This document shows, piece after piece, positions 1 to 6,823 of a DNA stretch of 11,199 nucleotides; within the stretch, counting starts at the first letter, position 1, and the number at the start of each line of letters is the position of its first letter. The DNA is from Phycisphaerae bacterium. GTDB lineage: Bacteria; Planctomycetota; Phycisphaerae; Phycisphaerales; SM1A02. Position numbers and translations under genes: made by a program. The notes under the pieces were generated by a model. It worked only from the letters and a program-made list of their open reading frames with translations, made no database searches and was not told the origin of the DNA. The stretch spans positions 1-11,199 of the forward strand of contig PKCT01000012.1 of the NCBI GenBank assembly GCA_002862325.1, read 5' to 3'.

Positions 1-1203
1 ATTCCGACCCGGACCTCGGTCTGGATGAGCCACGGCGACCAGGTCAGCGGACTCGGCGACCGCTTCCATGCGGTGGCCTCCACCGAGACCTGTCCCTTCG
101 CCGCGGTTCGACATCTCGAGCGACCGTTCTGGGGCGTCCAGTTCCACCCCGAGGTCACCCACACGCCGCACGGCATCGACATGCTCCGGAACTTCCTCTA
201 CGGCATCTGCGGCTGCAGCGGGACCTGGAGGATGAGCGAGTTCCTCGACGCGGAGTGCGCCCGGGTCCGAGATCAGATCGGCGGGGACCGGGTCATCTGC
301 GGACTCAGTGGGGGGGTCGACAGCAGTGTGGTGGCGGCGTTGCTCCAACGGGCCGTCGGCGACCGTCTGACCTGCATCTTCGTGGACAACGGCCTGCTTC
401 GGAAGAATGAGCGGGCCCTGGTGGAATCCACCTTCCGCGACCACTTCGACATCGATCTCCGGGTCGTCGACGCCGAGAAGGCGTTCCTCGAGGACCTGCG
501 CGGTGTCGACGATCCGCAGGAGAAACGGCGTCTCATCGGGCATCGATTCATCGATGTCTTCCGCGCCGCCGCACGCGACGTCGAGACGGAGGCGGGCGGC
601 GGCGCGAATGTTCGCTACCTCGCCCAGGGGACGCTCTACCCCGACGTCATCGAGAGCGGACAGTCGCTGGCGGGTACCGCGGCGAACATCAAGCTCCATC
701 ACAACGTGGGCGGGCTCCCCGAGGAGTTGGGGTTCGAGCTGGTCGAACCGCTTCGCGACCTCTTCAAGGACGAGGTCCGAACCTTGGGCGAAGTCCTGGG
801 ACTCCCTCCGGCCATCGTGTGGAGACACCCCTTCCCCGGTCCCGGCCTGGCCGTGCGCGTCCTCGGCGATCTGACGCAGGAGAAACTCGATCTCCTCCGG
901 GAATGCGACGAGATCCTGCTCGAGGAAATCGTGGCGAACGAGCTCTATCGGTCCACGAATCAGGTCTTCGCGGTACTGCTGCCGGTCCGATCGGTGGGCG
1001 TGATGGGGGATGGCCGCACCTACGACAACGTGGTCGCCATCCGGGCGGTGGAGACGCAGGACTTCATGACGGCCGACTGGGCCAGGTTGCCCTACGGCGT
1101 CCTCGCCTCGATCTCGAACCGCATCATCAACGAGGTCGCCGGGGTGAACCGCGTCGTCTACGACATCAGTTCCAAGCCGCCCGCCACCATCGAGTGGGAG
1201 TAA
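1..1203 (+). CDS. guaA: GMP synthase (glutamine-hydrolysing), 5'-truncated by the window edge
   Basis: Converts XMP to GMP using ATP and ammonia from glutamine, the last step of de novo guanine nucleotide synthesis in the cytoplasm. The frame is open from base 1, so the gene begins upstream; 400 residues remain of about 525 usual for the family. Visible residues 9-13 (MSHGD) and FHPEVTH (His49 and Glu51, the amidotransferase triad partners) are the end of the class I glutaminase domain; its nucleophile cysteine lies outside the window. The ATP pyrophosphatase domain follows, with the P-loop SGGVDSS at 103-109. The dimerisation domain ends in the very conserved KPPATIEWE. All motifs are intact, so it looks functional. 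Any ATG inside the visible part, such as base 25, is internal. It is convergent with the next gene; I see no clear hairpin-plus-T terminator in the 56-base gap. Confidence 0.98.
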   Translation: MPTRTSVWMSHGDQVSGLGDRFHAVASTETCPFAAVRHLERPFWGVQFHPEVTHTPHGIDMLRNFLYGICGCSGTWRMSEFLDAECARVRDQIGGDRVICGLSGGVDSSVVAALLQRAVGDRLTCIFVDNGLLRKNERALVESTFRDHFDIDLRVVDAEKAFLEDLRGVDDPQEKRRLIGHRFIDVFRAAARDVETEAGGGANVRYLAQGTLYPDVIESGQSLAGTAANIKLHHNVGGLPEELGFELVEPLRDLFKDEVRTLGEVLGLPPAIVWRHPFPGPGLAVRVLGDLTQEKLDLLRECDEILLEEIVANELYRSTNQVFAVLLPVRSVGVMGDGRTYDNVVAIRAVETQDFMTADWARLPYGVLASISNRIINEVAGVNRVVYDISSKPPATIEWE

Positions 1204-1259
1204 AACCTCCTCCTCTTCGGTGCGTGAGGGGCTGACCAGCGGACTCGGGCGGACGGAAA

Positions 1260-2417
1260 TCAGTCCCCGCGGGTGAAGGTGTTCTGCTGCATCATGAGCA
1301 GGAGCGTCTGGCACACCAGATCCACGTCGCGCGGTTCCATCACCGGATGGCAAGGGAGATGGATCGTTCGGGCGGCGAGTCGTGCGGCGATCGGCCATTC
1401 GTCCTCCGGATAGCCGACCATCGCCTGACCGGTCAGGCGGGGACCGAATCCCCACCCTCGGCTGGCCACGATGTCGTGTCGACGAAGACCGGCGAGGATC
1501 GCATCGCGGTCCTCGGAGACGTATCGCTCGTCCAGCCTGACCGGAAACGCGGGCCAGCTGGGCCGCGCGGCCGAATCTGGCGCGGGAATCGAGAGTTCGG
1601 ATTCGCCGCCGAGTCGGGCGACGTACGCGTCCGCGATCGCCTGTCGCCGGGCGACCGCGTCTTCAAGCCGTTCGATGACGCCGATCGCCACCGCCGCGCG
1701 AAGGGGATCCAGCCTTCCGTCGATGCCGCCCGGTTGGACGAGCCAACCCTGCTGCCCGAAGTCACCGAGTTCGTCCGACGAGGTACGTCCCTCGCGGAGA
1801 AGGATTCGACATCGTTCCGCGATCGATCGCTTGTTGGTGAGGACGAGACCGCCCCCCGCCGCGAACGCGGGGCTGGCGATTCCGAAGCCGATCACCGAGA
1901 TGACGCCGAAGCGTCCGGCGCCGTCGCTCCCGAAGGTCGATCCAACGCTGTCGACGGCATCTTCGATCAGTGGGAGTTCGTACTTCCGCGAAAAGGACGC
2001 GGTCGCTTCGAGGATCGACGGATCGAACCAGGTAGGGGCCACCGCGATCGCTCTGGTCTGATCGGAGACGACCGATTCCAGGCGATCGGTGTCGACCCCG
2101 CCACTTCGGGGCTGGACATCGACGAAGCGTGGCGTGGCACCGCTTCGGACGATCCCGTTCACCAATCGGATCGGCGCGTAGGCGGGGCAGATGACCTCGT
2201 CGCCCGGTTCGAGCTCCAAGGCACGCATCGCCGCCTCGATGCCGATGCCCGCCGAGGTCGCGGAGACCGCGTGGGGGCGATTGAGGGCGCTTGCGGCGAC
2301 CTCCTCCAGGCGCTCCACCACCGATCGATCGCCGGCGACGAGACCATCGAGGGCTCGCAGGAGGTTGTCTCGTTCGAACGTCCGGATGTCGGGCGAGTTG
2401 ATCGGAAGCTGGTCCAT
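1260..2417 (-). CDS. DegT/DnrJ/EryC1-family PLP-fold protein lacking the catalytic lysine
   Basis: A 385-residue protein of the fold-type I aminotransferase family that normally makes amino sugars (ArnB, DesV and relatives). Seen: the N-terminal cofactor region around 50-62, GDEVICPAY at 72-80, GATPRFVD at 93-100, IEDA at 151-154 with Asp153 as the PLP ring-nitrogen partner, GGGLVLT at 188-194, and a C-terminal LPCHPVMEPRDVD motif. Length is normal. The odd point is the segment that in relatives reads SFHAxKN: here it reads GFGIASP, so the Schiff-base lysine is Ser182 and the preceding histidine is glycine. Standard transamination is therefore unlikely; a changed reaction or a binding or structural role is possible. 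The ATG at 2417 is chosen because the open frame above it runs into the HEAT gene in another frame; the upstream Shine-Dalgarno is weak. It is last in the dnaA-HEAT run, 50 bases after the HEAT stop, with no sugar-pathway neighbours. Confidence 0.85.
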   Translation of the reverse strand: MDQLPINSPDIRTFERDNLLRALDGLVAGDRSVVERLEEVAASALNRPHAVSATSAGIGIEAAMRALELEPGDEVICPAYAPIRLVNGIVRSGATPRFVDVQPRSGGVDTDRLESVVSDQTRAIAVAPTWFDPSILEATASFSRKYELPLIEDAVDSVGSTFGSDGAGRFGVISVIGFGIASPAFAAGGGLVLTNKRSIAERCRILLREGRTSSDELGDFGQQGWLVQPGGIDGRLDPLRAAVAIGVIERLEDAVARRQAIADAYVARLGGESELSIPAPDSAARPSWPAFPVRLDERYVSEDRDAILAGLRRHDIVASRGWGFGPRLTGQAMVGYPEDEWPIAARLAARTIHLPCHPVMEPRDVDLVCQTLLLMMQQNTFTRGD

Positions 2418-2467
2418 GAAAGGGATCCGTGACGCGAGGATATCGGGTCCGACGTCGATCGTGGGGC

Positions 2468-3919
2468 CTAGGGCGCTGTGATGATCGGCAGTTGCGTTGC
2501 CAGAGCATCCTCCGCCGAGAGGTGATACCAGGCTGCGATCGGACGAAGATCGGATGGGAGACCGCCCCCTCCGGCTGCGAGTTTGGCAAGCCGCTTCCAA
2601 TCCTCCTCGCTCGGCGTTCCCCGCAAGGCGACCGCGACCAGGGCGATCGCCCGCAGGCTGCGGTCCGGATCGTCGAGGAACGGCCTCGCGACCTCCCCGG
2701 TGCCCTCCGTCGAGGTGGAGATCACGCCTCGCAAGAGTATCTCCGTGAGGAGCGGACTCTCCCGAGCCTTCTGCAGCAGCGCCGCGTATCGCTCGCGATC
2801 GCGATCCGCCAGAACCGCGGCCATGTCGATCGCGGCCTGGATTCGAGGGGCGGTCGGTCGTTCGGCGCTGATCGACAGGACCGACTCGATCGTACGGGTC
2901 GGCAGCGATGCCGGATCGCATTCGCCGATCCAGCGAAGCGTCGCCGGATGGCCGAGTTCCACCAGGGGGCGTGCGGCGGCGTTCCGCTCTTCCGGAGGGG
3001 CCTCGAGAAGCGAGCGGATCCCCACTTGCATTCGATCGGTCGACGTCAGCCGGTCGAGGAAGGCTTGGCTGCAGGGTTGTTCGGCGTTGATCAGGAGGAA
3101 GCCGACGGGAACGAGTCCCGAGGGTGTCGTCGCATCCGCGAGTCGTTGCCACGCGTCCATCCCCGCGTTCGGAGCGACCTTGAAGAGGCTGATCACCGTG
3201 GCGGCCCTCAATGCATCGTCCGCGCCCCGAGCGCAGAGGAGGCGATCGAATTCACGGAGTGCCGCCGTGAGTTTCAACGCATCGAGTGCCACAATGACAT
3301 CGAAGATCGTTCGGTCCCGAGCAGCGTCCGACGGTGCATCCAGTCCGGTGAGCCACTTCTCGATCCTCATGTCTCCAAGCTCGGCGAGGCCCGCTGCGGC
3401 GAGCCCTCGGGCGACGGGGGCGAGATTCTCGTCCTCTTCGATCGCACGAAGCCGCGGCTCGAGATCGTCCGGGCGTGCCTTGAGAAGGAGGACCACCTGG
3501 ACGAACTCGCTCAGATCGATGTTTTCGAGCAGTGTGGATGCGACCTCCGGGGTCAGGGTGCCCGACGCGAGCATCGCGACCACAAGCGCACTCCGCTCGT
3601 CGGTGGTTCGAAGCGAGTCGGCGATCTCCCGCGGTGGCCGGCCGCGGCCGACGAGTCGGGTCGCCGCAGTGGTCCGCATCAGGGGGCTCGGATGTTCGAG
3701 CTGCAGGGCAAGAAGCGTCTCGATCTCCGGGACGTTTCGATCGTCCAGGGCCTCCAGAAGCGTGGAGGGGCCGCCAGGACCCAGACTGCGCCGGAGAATC
3801 GTGGTGCTTGTTTCGATCGGATCGAGGTCGGTGTAGGGGTCCGTACCCTGGGCCAGGCTCGGATTCGTCACCACGCCGGCCAGGATCACCGCCATGAGGA
3901 TGACAAGGGTTCGACGCAT
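2468..3919 (-). CDS. Exported HEAT-like repeat protein, function unknown
   Basis: A 483-residue protein. Residues 1-24 look like a Sec signal peptide: MRR, a hydrophobic stretch, then SLA before Gln24. The rest is nearly all helical, Ala/Leu/Arg-rich, with units resembling HEAT repeats (for example around 75-90, 165-185, 232-250 and 410-435), so a periplasmic or surface alpha-solenoid scaffold is likely. No catalytic motif is visible. Residues about 414-466 resemble residues 90-135 of the VWA protein encoded at 9109-10665. The ATG at 3919 gives the signal peptide directly. A TTG at 3946 would add nine residues in front of it and overlap the dnaA stop as TTGA; I consider it less likely. Neither start has a good Shine-Dalgarno. 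It lies 23 bases after dnaA and 50 before the DegT-family gene, so co-transcription is likely. I do not recognise a named family. Confidence 0.85.
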   Translation of the reverse strand: MRRTLVILMAVILAGVVTNPSLAQGTDPYTDLDPIETSTTILRRSLGPGGPSTLLEALDDRNVPEIETLLALQLEHPSPLMRTTAATRLVGRGRPPREIADSLRTTDERSALVVAMLASGTLTPEVASTLLENIDLSEFVQVVLLLKARPDDLEPRLRAIEEDENLAPVARGLAAAGLAELGDMRIEKWLTGLDAPSDAARDRTIFDVIVALDALKLTAALREFDRLLCARGADDALRAATVISLFKVAPNAGMDAWQRLADATTPSGLVPVGFLLINAEQPCSQAFLDRLTSTDRMQVGIRSLLEAPPEERNAAARPLVELGHPATLRWIGECDPASLPTRTIESVLSISAERPTAPRIQAAIDMAAVLADRDRERYAALLQKARESPLLTEILLRGVISTSTEGTGEVARPFLDDPDRSLRAIALVAVALRGTPSEEDWKRLAKLAAGGGGLPSDLRPIAAWYHLSAEDALATQLPIITAP

Positions 3920-3942
3920 GGGGACAGTGTACGGGGGGCGTC

Positions 3943-5370
3943 TCAACCGCGACGGAGGCTTCGACGAATCTCATCGACGAGATCCCGCAGTCGGACCGAT
4001 TCGCCCTCGCCGGTCACCACGATCTCGTCACCTTCGAGCTGTCGACGGATCCTACGATCCGCGGTGTGGACGGTGGAATGGGTCGTGCGGCCCAGAGCCG
4101 AGGCGATCTCCGGGAAGCATGCGTTGGTCATCTCCCGCGCGAGGTATGCGCAGAGGCCTCGTGCCAGCACCACCCTGCGGTGTCGCCCGTTGGAGAGCAG
4201 GTCGTCGCGATCGACTCGGACCGCGCCGCAGACCGCTTCGATGATCTGCGAGACCCTGATCGGACGACCGCCGCTCGAGGTCGACTCGTCGCCGAGCGCA
4301 CGCTGCACCGCGATCGAACCGAGCTCCTCCATGCCGGGGGTGCCGTCGATCCGAGCGATCGCGTCCAGACGGGCGATACCCCCCAGCAGTTCTCGAACCG
4401 AACCGACGCAGCGGGACGCGAGCGTGTCCATGGCCGCGTCGCTCAGCAACAGTGCCCGCGATGCGGCCAGTTGGCGGACCAGTCGGACTCGAAGTTCCCG
4501 ATCGGGGCGGTCGATGCGAACAACCATGCCGCTCAGGAAACGGCTGGTGAGCGGGCTGCTGAATCGATTCACCGCGCGAGGGTGCTCGTCGCTCGCAACC
4601 ACGATGGTGGCTCCGGCCATCGTGAGTTGCTCCACCGTGTGCAGGAATTCACTCTGGGTGGAGCTCTTGTTCGAGAGGAACTGGACGTCGTCGATCGCCA
4701 GGAGATCGAGCCGGCGGATGTCCTTGCGGAAACGTTCGAGCTCTCGATTCCGAACCGCGTGGATGTACTCGTTGGTGAACTGCTCGCCGGTCAGGTAGCG
4801 CACCTTGGCCTGGCGATCCATCTGCTTCCTTCGGTCGCAGATGCCGCGGAGCAGATGCGTCTTGCCGATTCCGCAGTCGCCGTGGACGAACAGGATCGAC
4901 GCGGCACCCTCCAGATCCTCGGCCACGCGATTCGCCGCGTCGTAGGCGAGACGATTGGAGTCGCCGACTTCGAAGCCGCTGAGCTTGGGGCCGCGGTCAC
5001 GACTTCGGCTTGAACGGGGCTTTCGTTCGCTCGGTGGCGGGGCCGGGGCCACCGCGGTTCGCGCGCCCGCATCCTGTCCAGGACGGGTCTGGACCCGCAT
5101 CGAGATGACCGCGTGCTCCCCGAGTTCCGCCCGGGCCGCCGTCTGGATCGTTTCGCGAAAGTGCTTCTCGATCCAGTCGGCCACGAATCGGCTGTCCGCC
5201 TCCACCCGAAGCGTTCCCCCGTCGACCACGAACCGCGTCGCACTGTCGAACCACATGTCCCAACGTCGAGGACCGACCTTTCGAGCCACTTCGCGACCGA
5301 TTCGATCCGTGGCCGCATCGTCTGATGCGAGCGGGCGGGCCTGGTGTTCATCGGTCGAGGTTCGAGACAT
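3943..5370 (-). CDS. dnaA: Chromosomal replication initiator protein DnaA
   Basis: Binds DnaA boxes at the origin, oligomerises with ATP and opens the duplex. The protein has 475 residues, a usual length. Domain I is about 20-90 (WDMWFDSATRFVV, then RFVADWIEKHF). A short Pro/Arg/Ser-rich linker is domain II, about 95-130. The AAA+ domain has Walker A GDCGIGKTHL at 164-173 (Lys170), NEYIHAVRNRELERFR (initiator-specific helices) from 200, Walker B LLAIDD at 223-228, the LTSRF arginine-finger region near 277, and sensor II SVRELLG with Arg326. Domain IV has the signature LAREMTNACFPEIASALG, then RTTHSTV, where most relatives have GRDHTTV-like sequence. The start at 5370 is set by GGAGG five bases upstream of the ATG and by normal domain I spacing; longer readings to 5517 have no such support. 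It heads a run with the HEAT and DegT-family genes, not dnaN or gyrB. Confidence 0.97.
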   Translation of the reverse strand: MSRTSTDEHQARPLASDDAATDRIGREVARKVGPRRWDMWFDSATRFVVDGGTLRVEADSRFVADWIEKHFRETIQTAARAELGEHAVISMRVQTRPGQDAGARTAVAPAPPPSERKPRSSRSRDRGPKLSGFEVGDSNRLAYDAANRVAEDLEGAASILFVHGDCGIGKTHLLRGICDRRKQMDRQAKVRYLTGEQFTNEYIHAVRNRELERFRKDIRRLDLLAIDDVQFLSNKSSTQSEFLHTVEQLTMAGATIVVASDEHPRAVNRFSSPLTSRFLSGMVVRIDRPDRELRVRLVRQLAASRALLLSDAAMDTLASRCVGSVRELLGGIARLDAIARIDGTPGMEELGSIAVQRALGDESTSSGGRPIRVSQIIEAVCGAVRVDRDDLLSNGRHRRVVLARGLCAYLAREMTNACFPEIASALGRTTHSTVHTADRRIRRQLEGDEIVVTGEGESVRLRDLVDEIRRSLRRG

Positions 5371-5480
5371 CGCATCCTCCGGTGGGACTGGGGCGTGTAA
5401 ACGTCCGGGAGACGTGTCCCGGCACGGTCGGTGAAGGCAGGGAGATCGCGCTCCGGTACGACGACGCGTTCCGGTCTGGA

Positions 5481-5489
5481 TTCTCCACA
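5481..5489 (+). promoter_or_regulatory. DnaA-box-like site TTCTCCACA
   Basis: TTCTCCACA differs from the E. coli consensus TTATNCACA at one position and fits the relaxed high-GC pattern (T/C)(T/C)(G/A/C)TCCACA known from Streptomyces. It lies 111 bases upstream of the dnaA start, where an autoregulatory site would be expected. Binding is not shown, and the DNA-recognition helix of this DnaA is unusual, so its preferred box may differ. Confidence 0.4.
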
Positions 5490-5689
5490 CCTGGATTGAA
5501 GATGGATTCCCTTCCATCGTCGAACGACTCAGACGACGATGTCGTCGCGAACTCCCTCACGCCACGGTTCGACCGAAGCGAGGGGAAGCGAGCGACCGCC
5601 GATCCTTGGCGGCTCGAAGAATCTACGGGGTTCCCAGAGTCGCTGCTGGGCCCCGTGGCACCTGCACCGGGGTGGATCCATACGAATCC

Positions 5690-5702
5690 CTTGCGACGCA
5701 AG
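5690..5702. repeat. Perfect 13-base dyad CTTGCGACGCAAG
   Basis: Six-base arms CTTGCG and CGCAAG flank a single central A. A further TCGCAA at 5708-5713 is an inverted copy of the TTGCGA at 5691-5696. The centre is too tight for a good RNA hairpin, so a dimeric protein operator is more plausible than a terminator. No regulator gene is nearby to suggest what binds. Confidence 0.4.
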
Positions 5703-5715
5703 CGATCTCGCAACG

Positions 5716-5759
5716 AAAAAAAAACTCATCCACCAAGGACGGCGATCTTTGGCAATGAG
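5716..5759 (-). terminator. Rho-independent terminator of the GNAT gene
   Basis: Read on the minus strand just after the GNAT stop, CTCAT and CCAA arms (from 5759 inward) pair with TTGG and ATGAG (ending at 5725), with a small internal loop, and are followed directly by nine T residues (complement of 5724-5716). The long T tract is striking in such GC-rich DNA. It would end GNAT transcripts before the dnaA control region and makes co-transcription of GNAT with dnaA unlikely. Confidence 0.6.
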
Positions 5760-5760
5760 T

Positions 5761-5769
5761 TGTGGACAA
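5761..5769 (-). promoter_or_regulatory. DnaA-box-like site TTGTCCACA
   Basis: TTGTCCACA on the minus strand is the preferred strong DnaA box of high-GC actinobacteria and one mismatch from the E. coli consensus. It sits between the GNAT stop (5774) and the terminator hairpin, about 390 bases upstream of dnaA. The surrounding GTTGT-GG-ACAAC is also an inverted repeat. Exact match to a known strong box makes it the better of the two candidates here. Confidence 0.45.
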
Positions 5770-5773
5770 CCGA

Positions 5774-6718
5774 CTAGGCGCTGCGCACCGGCCTAACGAG
5801 CGCAAGTCGTCGCATCGCGTACCGAAAGCCATGTCGTCTGTAGAGGGCTGCGGCAGGATGGTTTGCGCGATCGACGGCCAGCACGATCGTCCGTGCCTTG
5901 TCGCCGTCTAGCAGGGAAAGGCCGTGTGTCAAGAGTGCTCGGCCGAGTCCACGACCGCGCGCATGGGACGCCAGGCCGAGATAGACCAGCTCGATGTTCT
6001 CCTGGTTCGTGCCGCGATTGAACAGCAGGACGCCGGCGTCTTCTCCGTTCCACCGGAGGATGTGCCACCACGCTCCCACCGGTGTGCCGGAAGCGAGGTG
6101 GCCGTCCAGGATGTCTTCCGGATCGCGCAGTCCCGCGAGCCCCGGACAATCGAGGGTGTCTTTGTAGGTTCTGGTCAGAAGCGATACCAGGCGGGATCGA
6201 TCCGATGTATCCCACGTCAGAATTTCCATCCCCTCGACCGAGGGGTGGGGGGCTACGGTGCCGAATCGAGGCACGGGACGTTCCAGGTAGTCCAGTTCCG
6301 CCAGACGCTGGAATCCGCCGGCGACGAACAACGCTTCTTCCCGTTCATCGGTCGGATCGACGAGGGCCTGGGCGAGTGCGACCCGCTCCGGGGGGAGATC
6401 GTCGACGGCCGTGCGGAGGAGCGTCCCGAGCCGAGCGGTGAGATCGGCGGTCCGCGGGCGACTCGCGAAGACCATCGCCGTTCGACCGGCCCCAGGGGCC
6501 ACGAGCACCGAGGCGTCGATATGTCCGCGGGCATCGAAGCTGCCCCAGAGGTGTTCGAGCGAGAGACGCTGACTGACCGCGTAGTCCAGAAAACGGCGGG
6601 CGGCGGCCTGGTCTCCTCGGACGAGCACACGAACCGCTTCCTCGAGTCGGTCGGAGCCGATTCTGCAAGGCTCGGGAGCCGAGGCGGGGCGAAGGTGGGG
6701 CGTCGAATCGCCGGTCAT
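5774..6718 (-). CDS. GNAT-family N-acetyltransferase with a degenerate N-terminal GNAT-like half
   Basis: A 314-residue cytoplasmic protein expected to move an acyl group from acyl-CoA to an amine; the substrate cannot be read from the sequence. The C-terminal half, about 162-312, is a normal GNAT domain: LVYLGLASHARGRGLG with the pyrophosphate-binding RGRGLG loop at 254-259, then AVDRANHPAAALYRRHGF at 281-298. The N-terminal half, about 25-147, shows a similar order (ASVLVAPGAGR near 69-79, ALVDPTDE near 118-125, FVAGGFQRLAELDYLERP at 131-148) but lacks a clear R/Q-x-x-G-x-G/A loop, so it looks like a worn second GNAT copy as in tandem GNAT enzymes such as MshD. The ATG at 6718 has no evident Shine-Dalgarno. 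It is divergent from the gene at 6824 and followed by a terminator before the dnaA region. Confidence 0.88.
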   Translation of the reverse strand: MTGDSTPHLRPASAPEPCRIGSDRLEEAVRVLVRGDQAAARRFLDYAVSQRLSLEHLWGSFDARGHIDASVLVAPGAGRTAMVFASRPRTADLTARLGTLLRTAVDDLPPERVALAQALVDPTDEREEALFVAGGFQRLAELDYLERPVPRFGTVAPHPSVEGMEILTWDTSDRSRLVSLLTRTYKDTLDCPGLAGLRDPEDILDGHLASGTPVGAWWHILRWNGEDAGVLLFNRGTNQENIELVYLGLASHARGRGLGRALLTHGLSLLDGDKARTIVLAVDRANHPAAALYRRHGFRYAMRRLALVRPVRSA

Positions 6719-6756
6719 GGTCGTGAAACGCTACCAAGCTCGGGAACCGAGAGGAG

Positions 6757-6780
6757 GGGGAGCTCGGATCGAGCCTCCCC
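6757..6780. repeat. Inverted repeat in the divergent promoter region
   Basis: GGGGAG and CTCG at 6757-6766 pair with CGAG and CTCCCC at 6770-6780, with a GAT loop and one bulged C at 6774. It lies between the divergent GNAT gene and the exported-protein gene, just upstream of the TACACT element. Either an operator or a chance GC-rich palindrome. Confidence 0.35.
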
Positions 6781-6786
6781 GGCATC

Positions 6787-6795
6787 TGCTACACT
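6787..6795 (+). promoter_or_regulatory. Possible extended -10 element upstream of the exported-protein gene
   Basis: TGC followed by TACACT matches an extended -10 (TGnTATAAT) at four of six hexamer positions. It lies 28 bases before the ATG at 6824. I see no good -35 at the usual spacing, which extended -10 promoters can do without. Weak call. Confidence 0.3.
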
Positions 6796-6823
6796 ACGCG
6801 ACTCAGTCGTGGAGAACCACCTC

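Larger units (their letters stand above)
5371..5773. other. Non-coding region upstream of dnaA; candidate origin or dnaA control region
   Basis: This 403-base stretch between the dnaA start and the GNAT stop has no convincing gene. It holds two nine-base DnaA-box-like sites (5481-5489 and 5761-5769) and a nine-A tract at 5716-5724. It also holds a chain of short inverted repeats: GATGGA/TCCATC at 5502-5519, GACGAC/GTCGTC at 5532-5546, CCGCC/GGCGG at 5596-5612, a GC-rich hairpin at 5651-5672, and the dyad at 5690-5702. Origins often lie beside dnaA and dnaA is often self-regulated through such boxes, which is established. That this is the origin is inference: two boxes are few and there is no long AT-rich unwinding segment. 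It must at least contain the dnaA promoter and leader; I could not fix a convincing -35/-10 pair. Confidence 0.45.

Noticed and set aside
1204..1259. A terminator in the convergent gap after guaA
   Set aside because: I found no stem followed by a T run on either strand.
2418..3152. N-terminal extension of the DegT-family protein on the minus strand
   Set aside because: The extra 245 codons overlap the HEAT gene in another frame and are Arg/Gly-rich low-complexity sequence. The family starts near the ATG at 2417.
2429..4798. A 789-codon open frame on the plus strand
   Set aside because: It is antisense to the HEAT and dnaA genes, both well supported. Its translation is Arg/Ser/Gly-rich with no domain pattern, as expected of an opposite-strand frame in GC-rich DNA.
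5371..5517. A longer DnaA N-terminus starting at 5517
   Set aside because: The GGAGG directly upstream of the ATG at 5370 and normal domain I position support the shorter form; the extension contains Arg/Thr-rich sequence unlike DnaA.
5502..5546. Two adjacent six-base inverted repeats as a terminator or riboswitch
   Set aside because: The stems are short, no T tract follows on either strand, and no known riboswitch core is visible; they are only mentioned as structure of the non-coding region.
5348..5713. A 121-codon minus-strand open frame between GNAT and dnaA
   Set aside because: It overlaps the dnaA start, has no Shine-Dalgarno or recognisable motif, and spans the DnaA-box-like site and several inverted repeats.
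5924..6823. A 300-codon upstream extension of the exported protein on the plus strand
   Set aside because: It is antisense to the GNAT gene, and the signal peptide and Shine-Dalgarno place the start at 6824.
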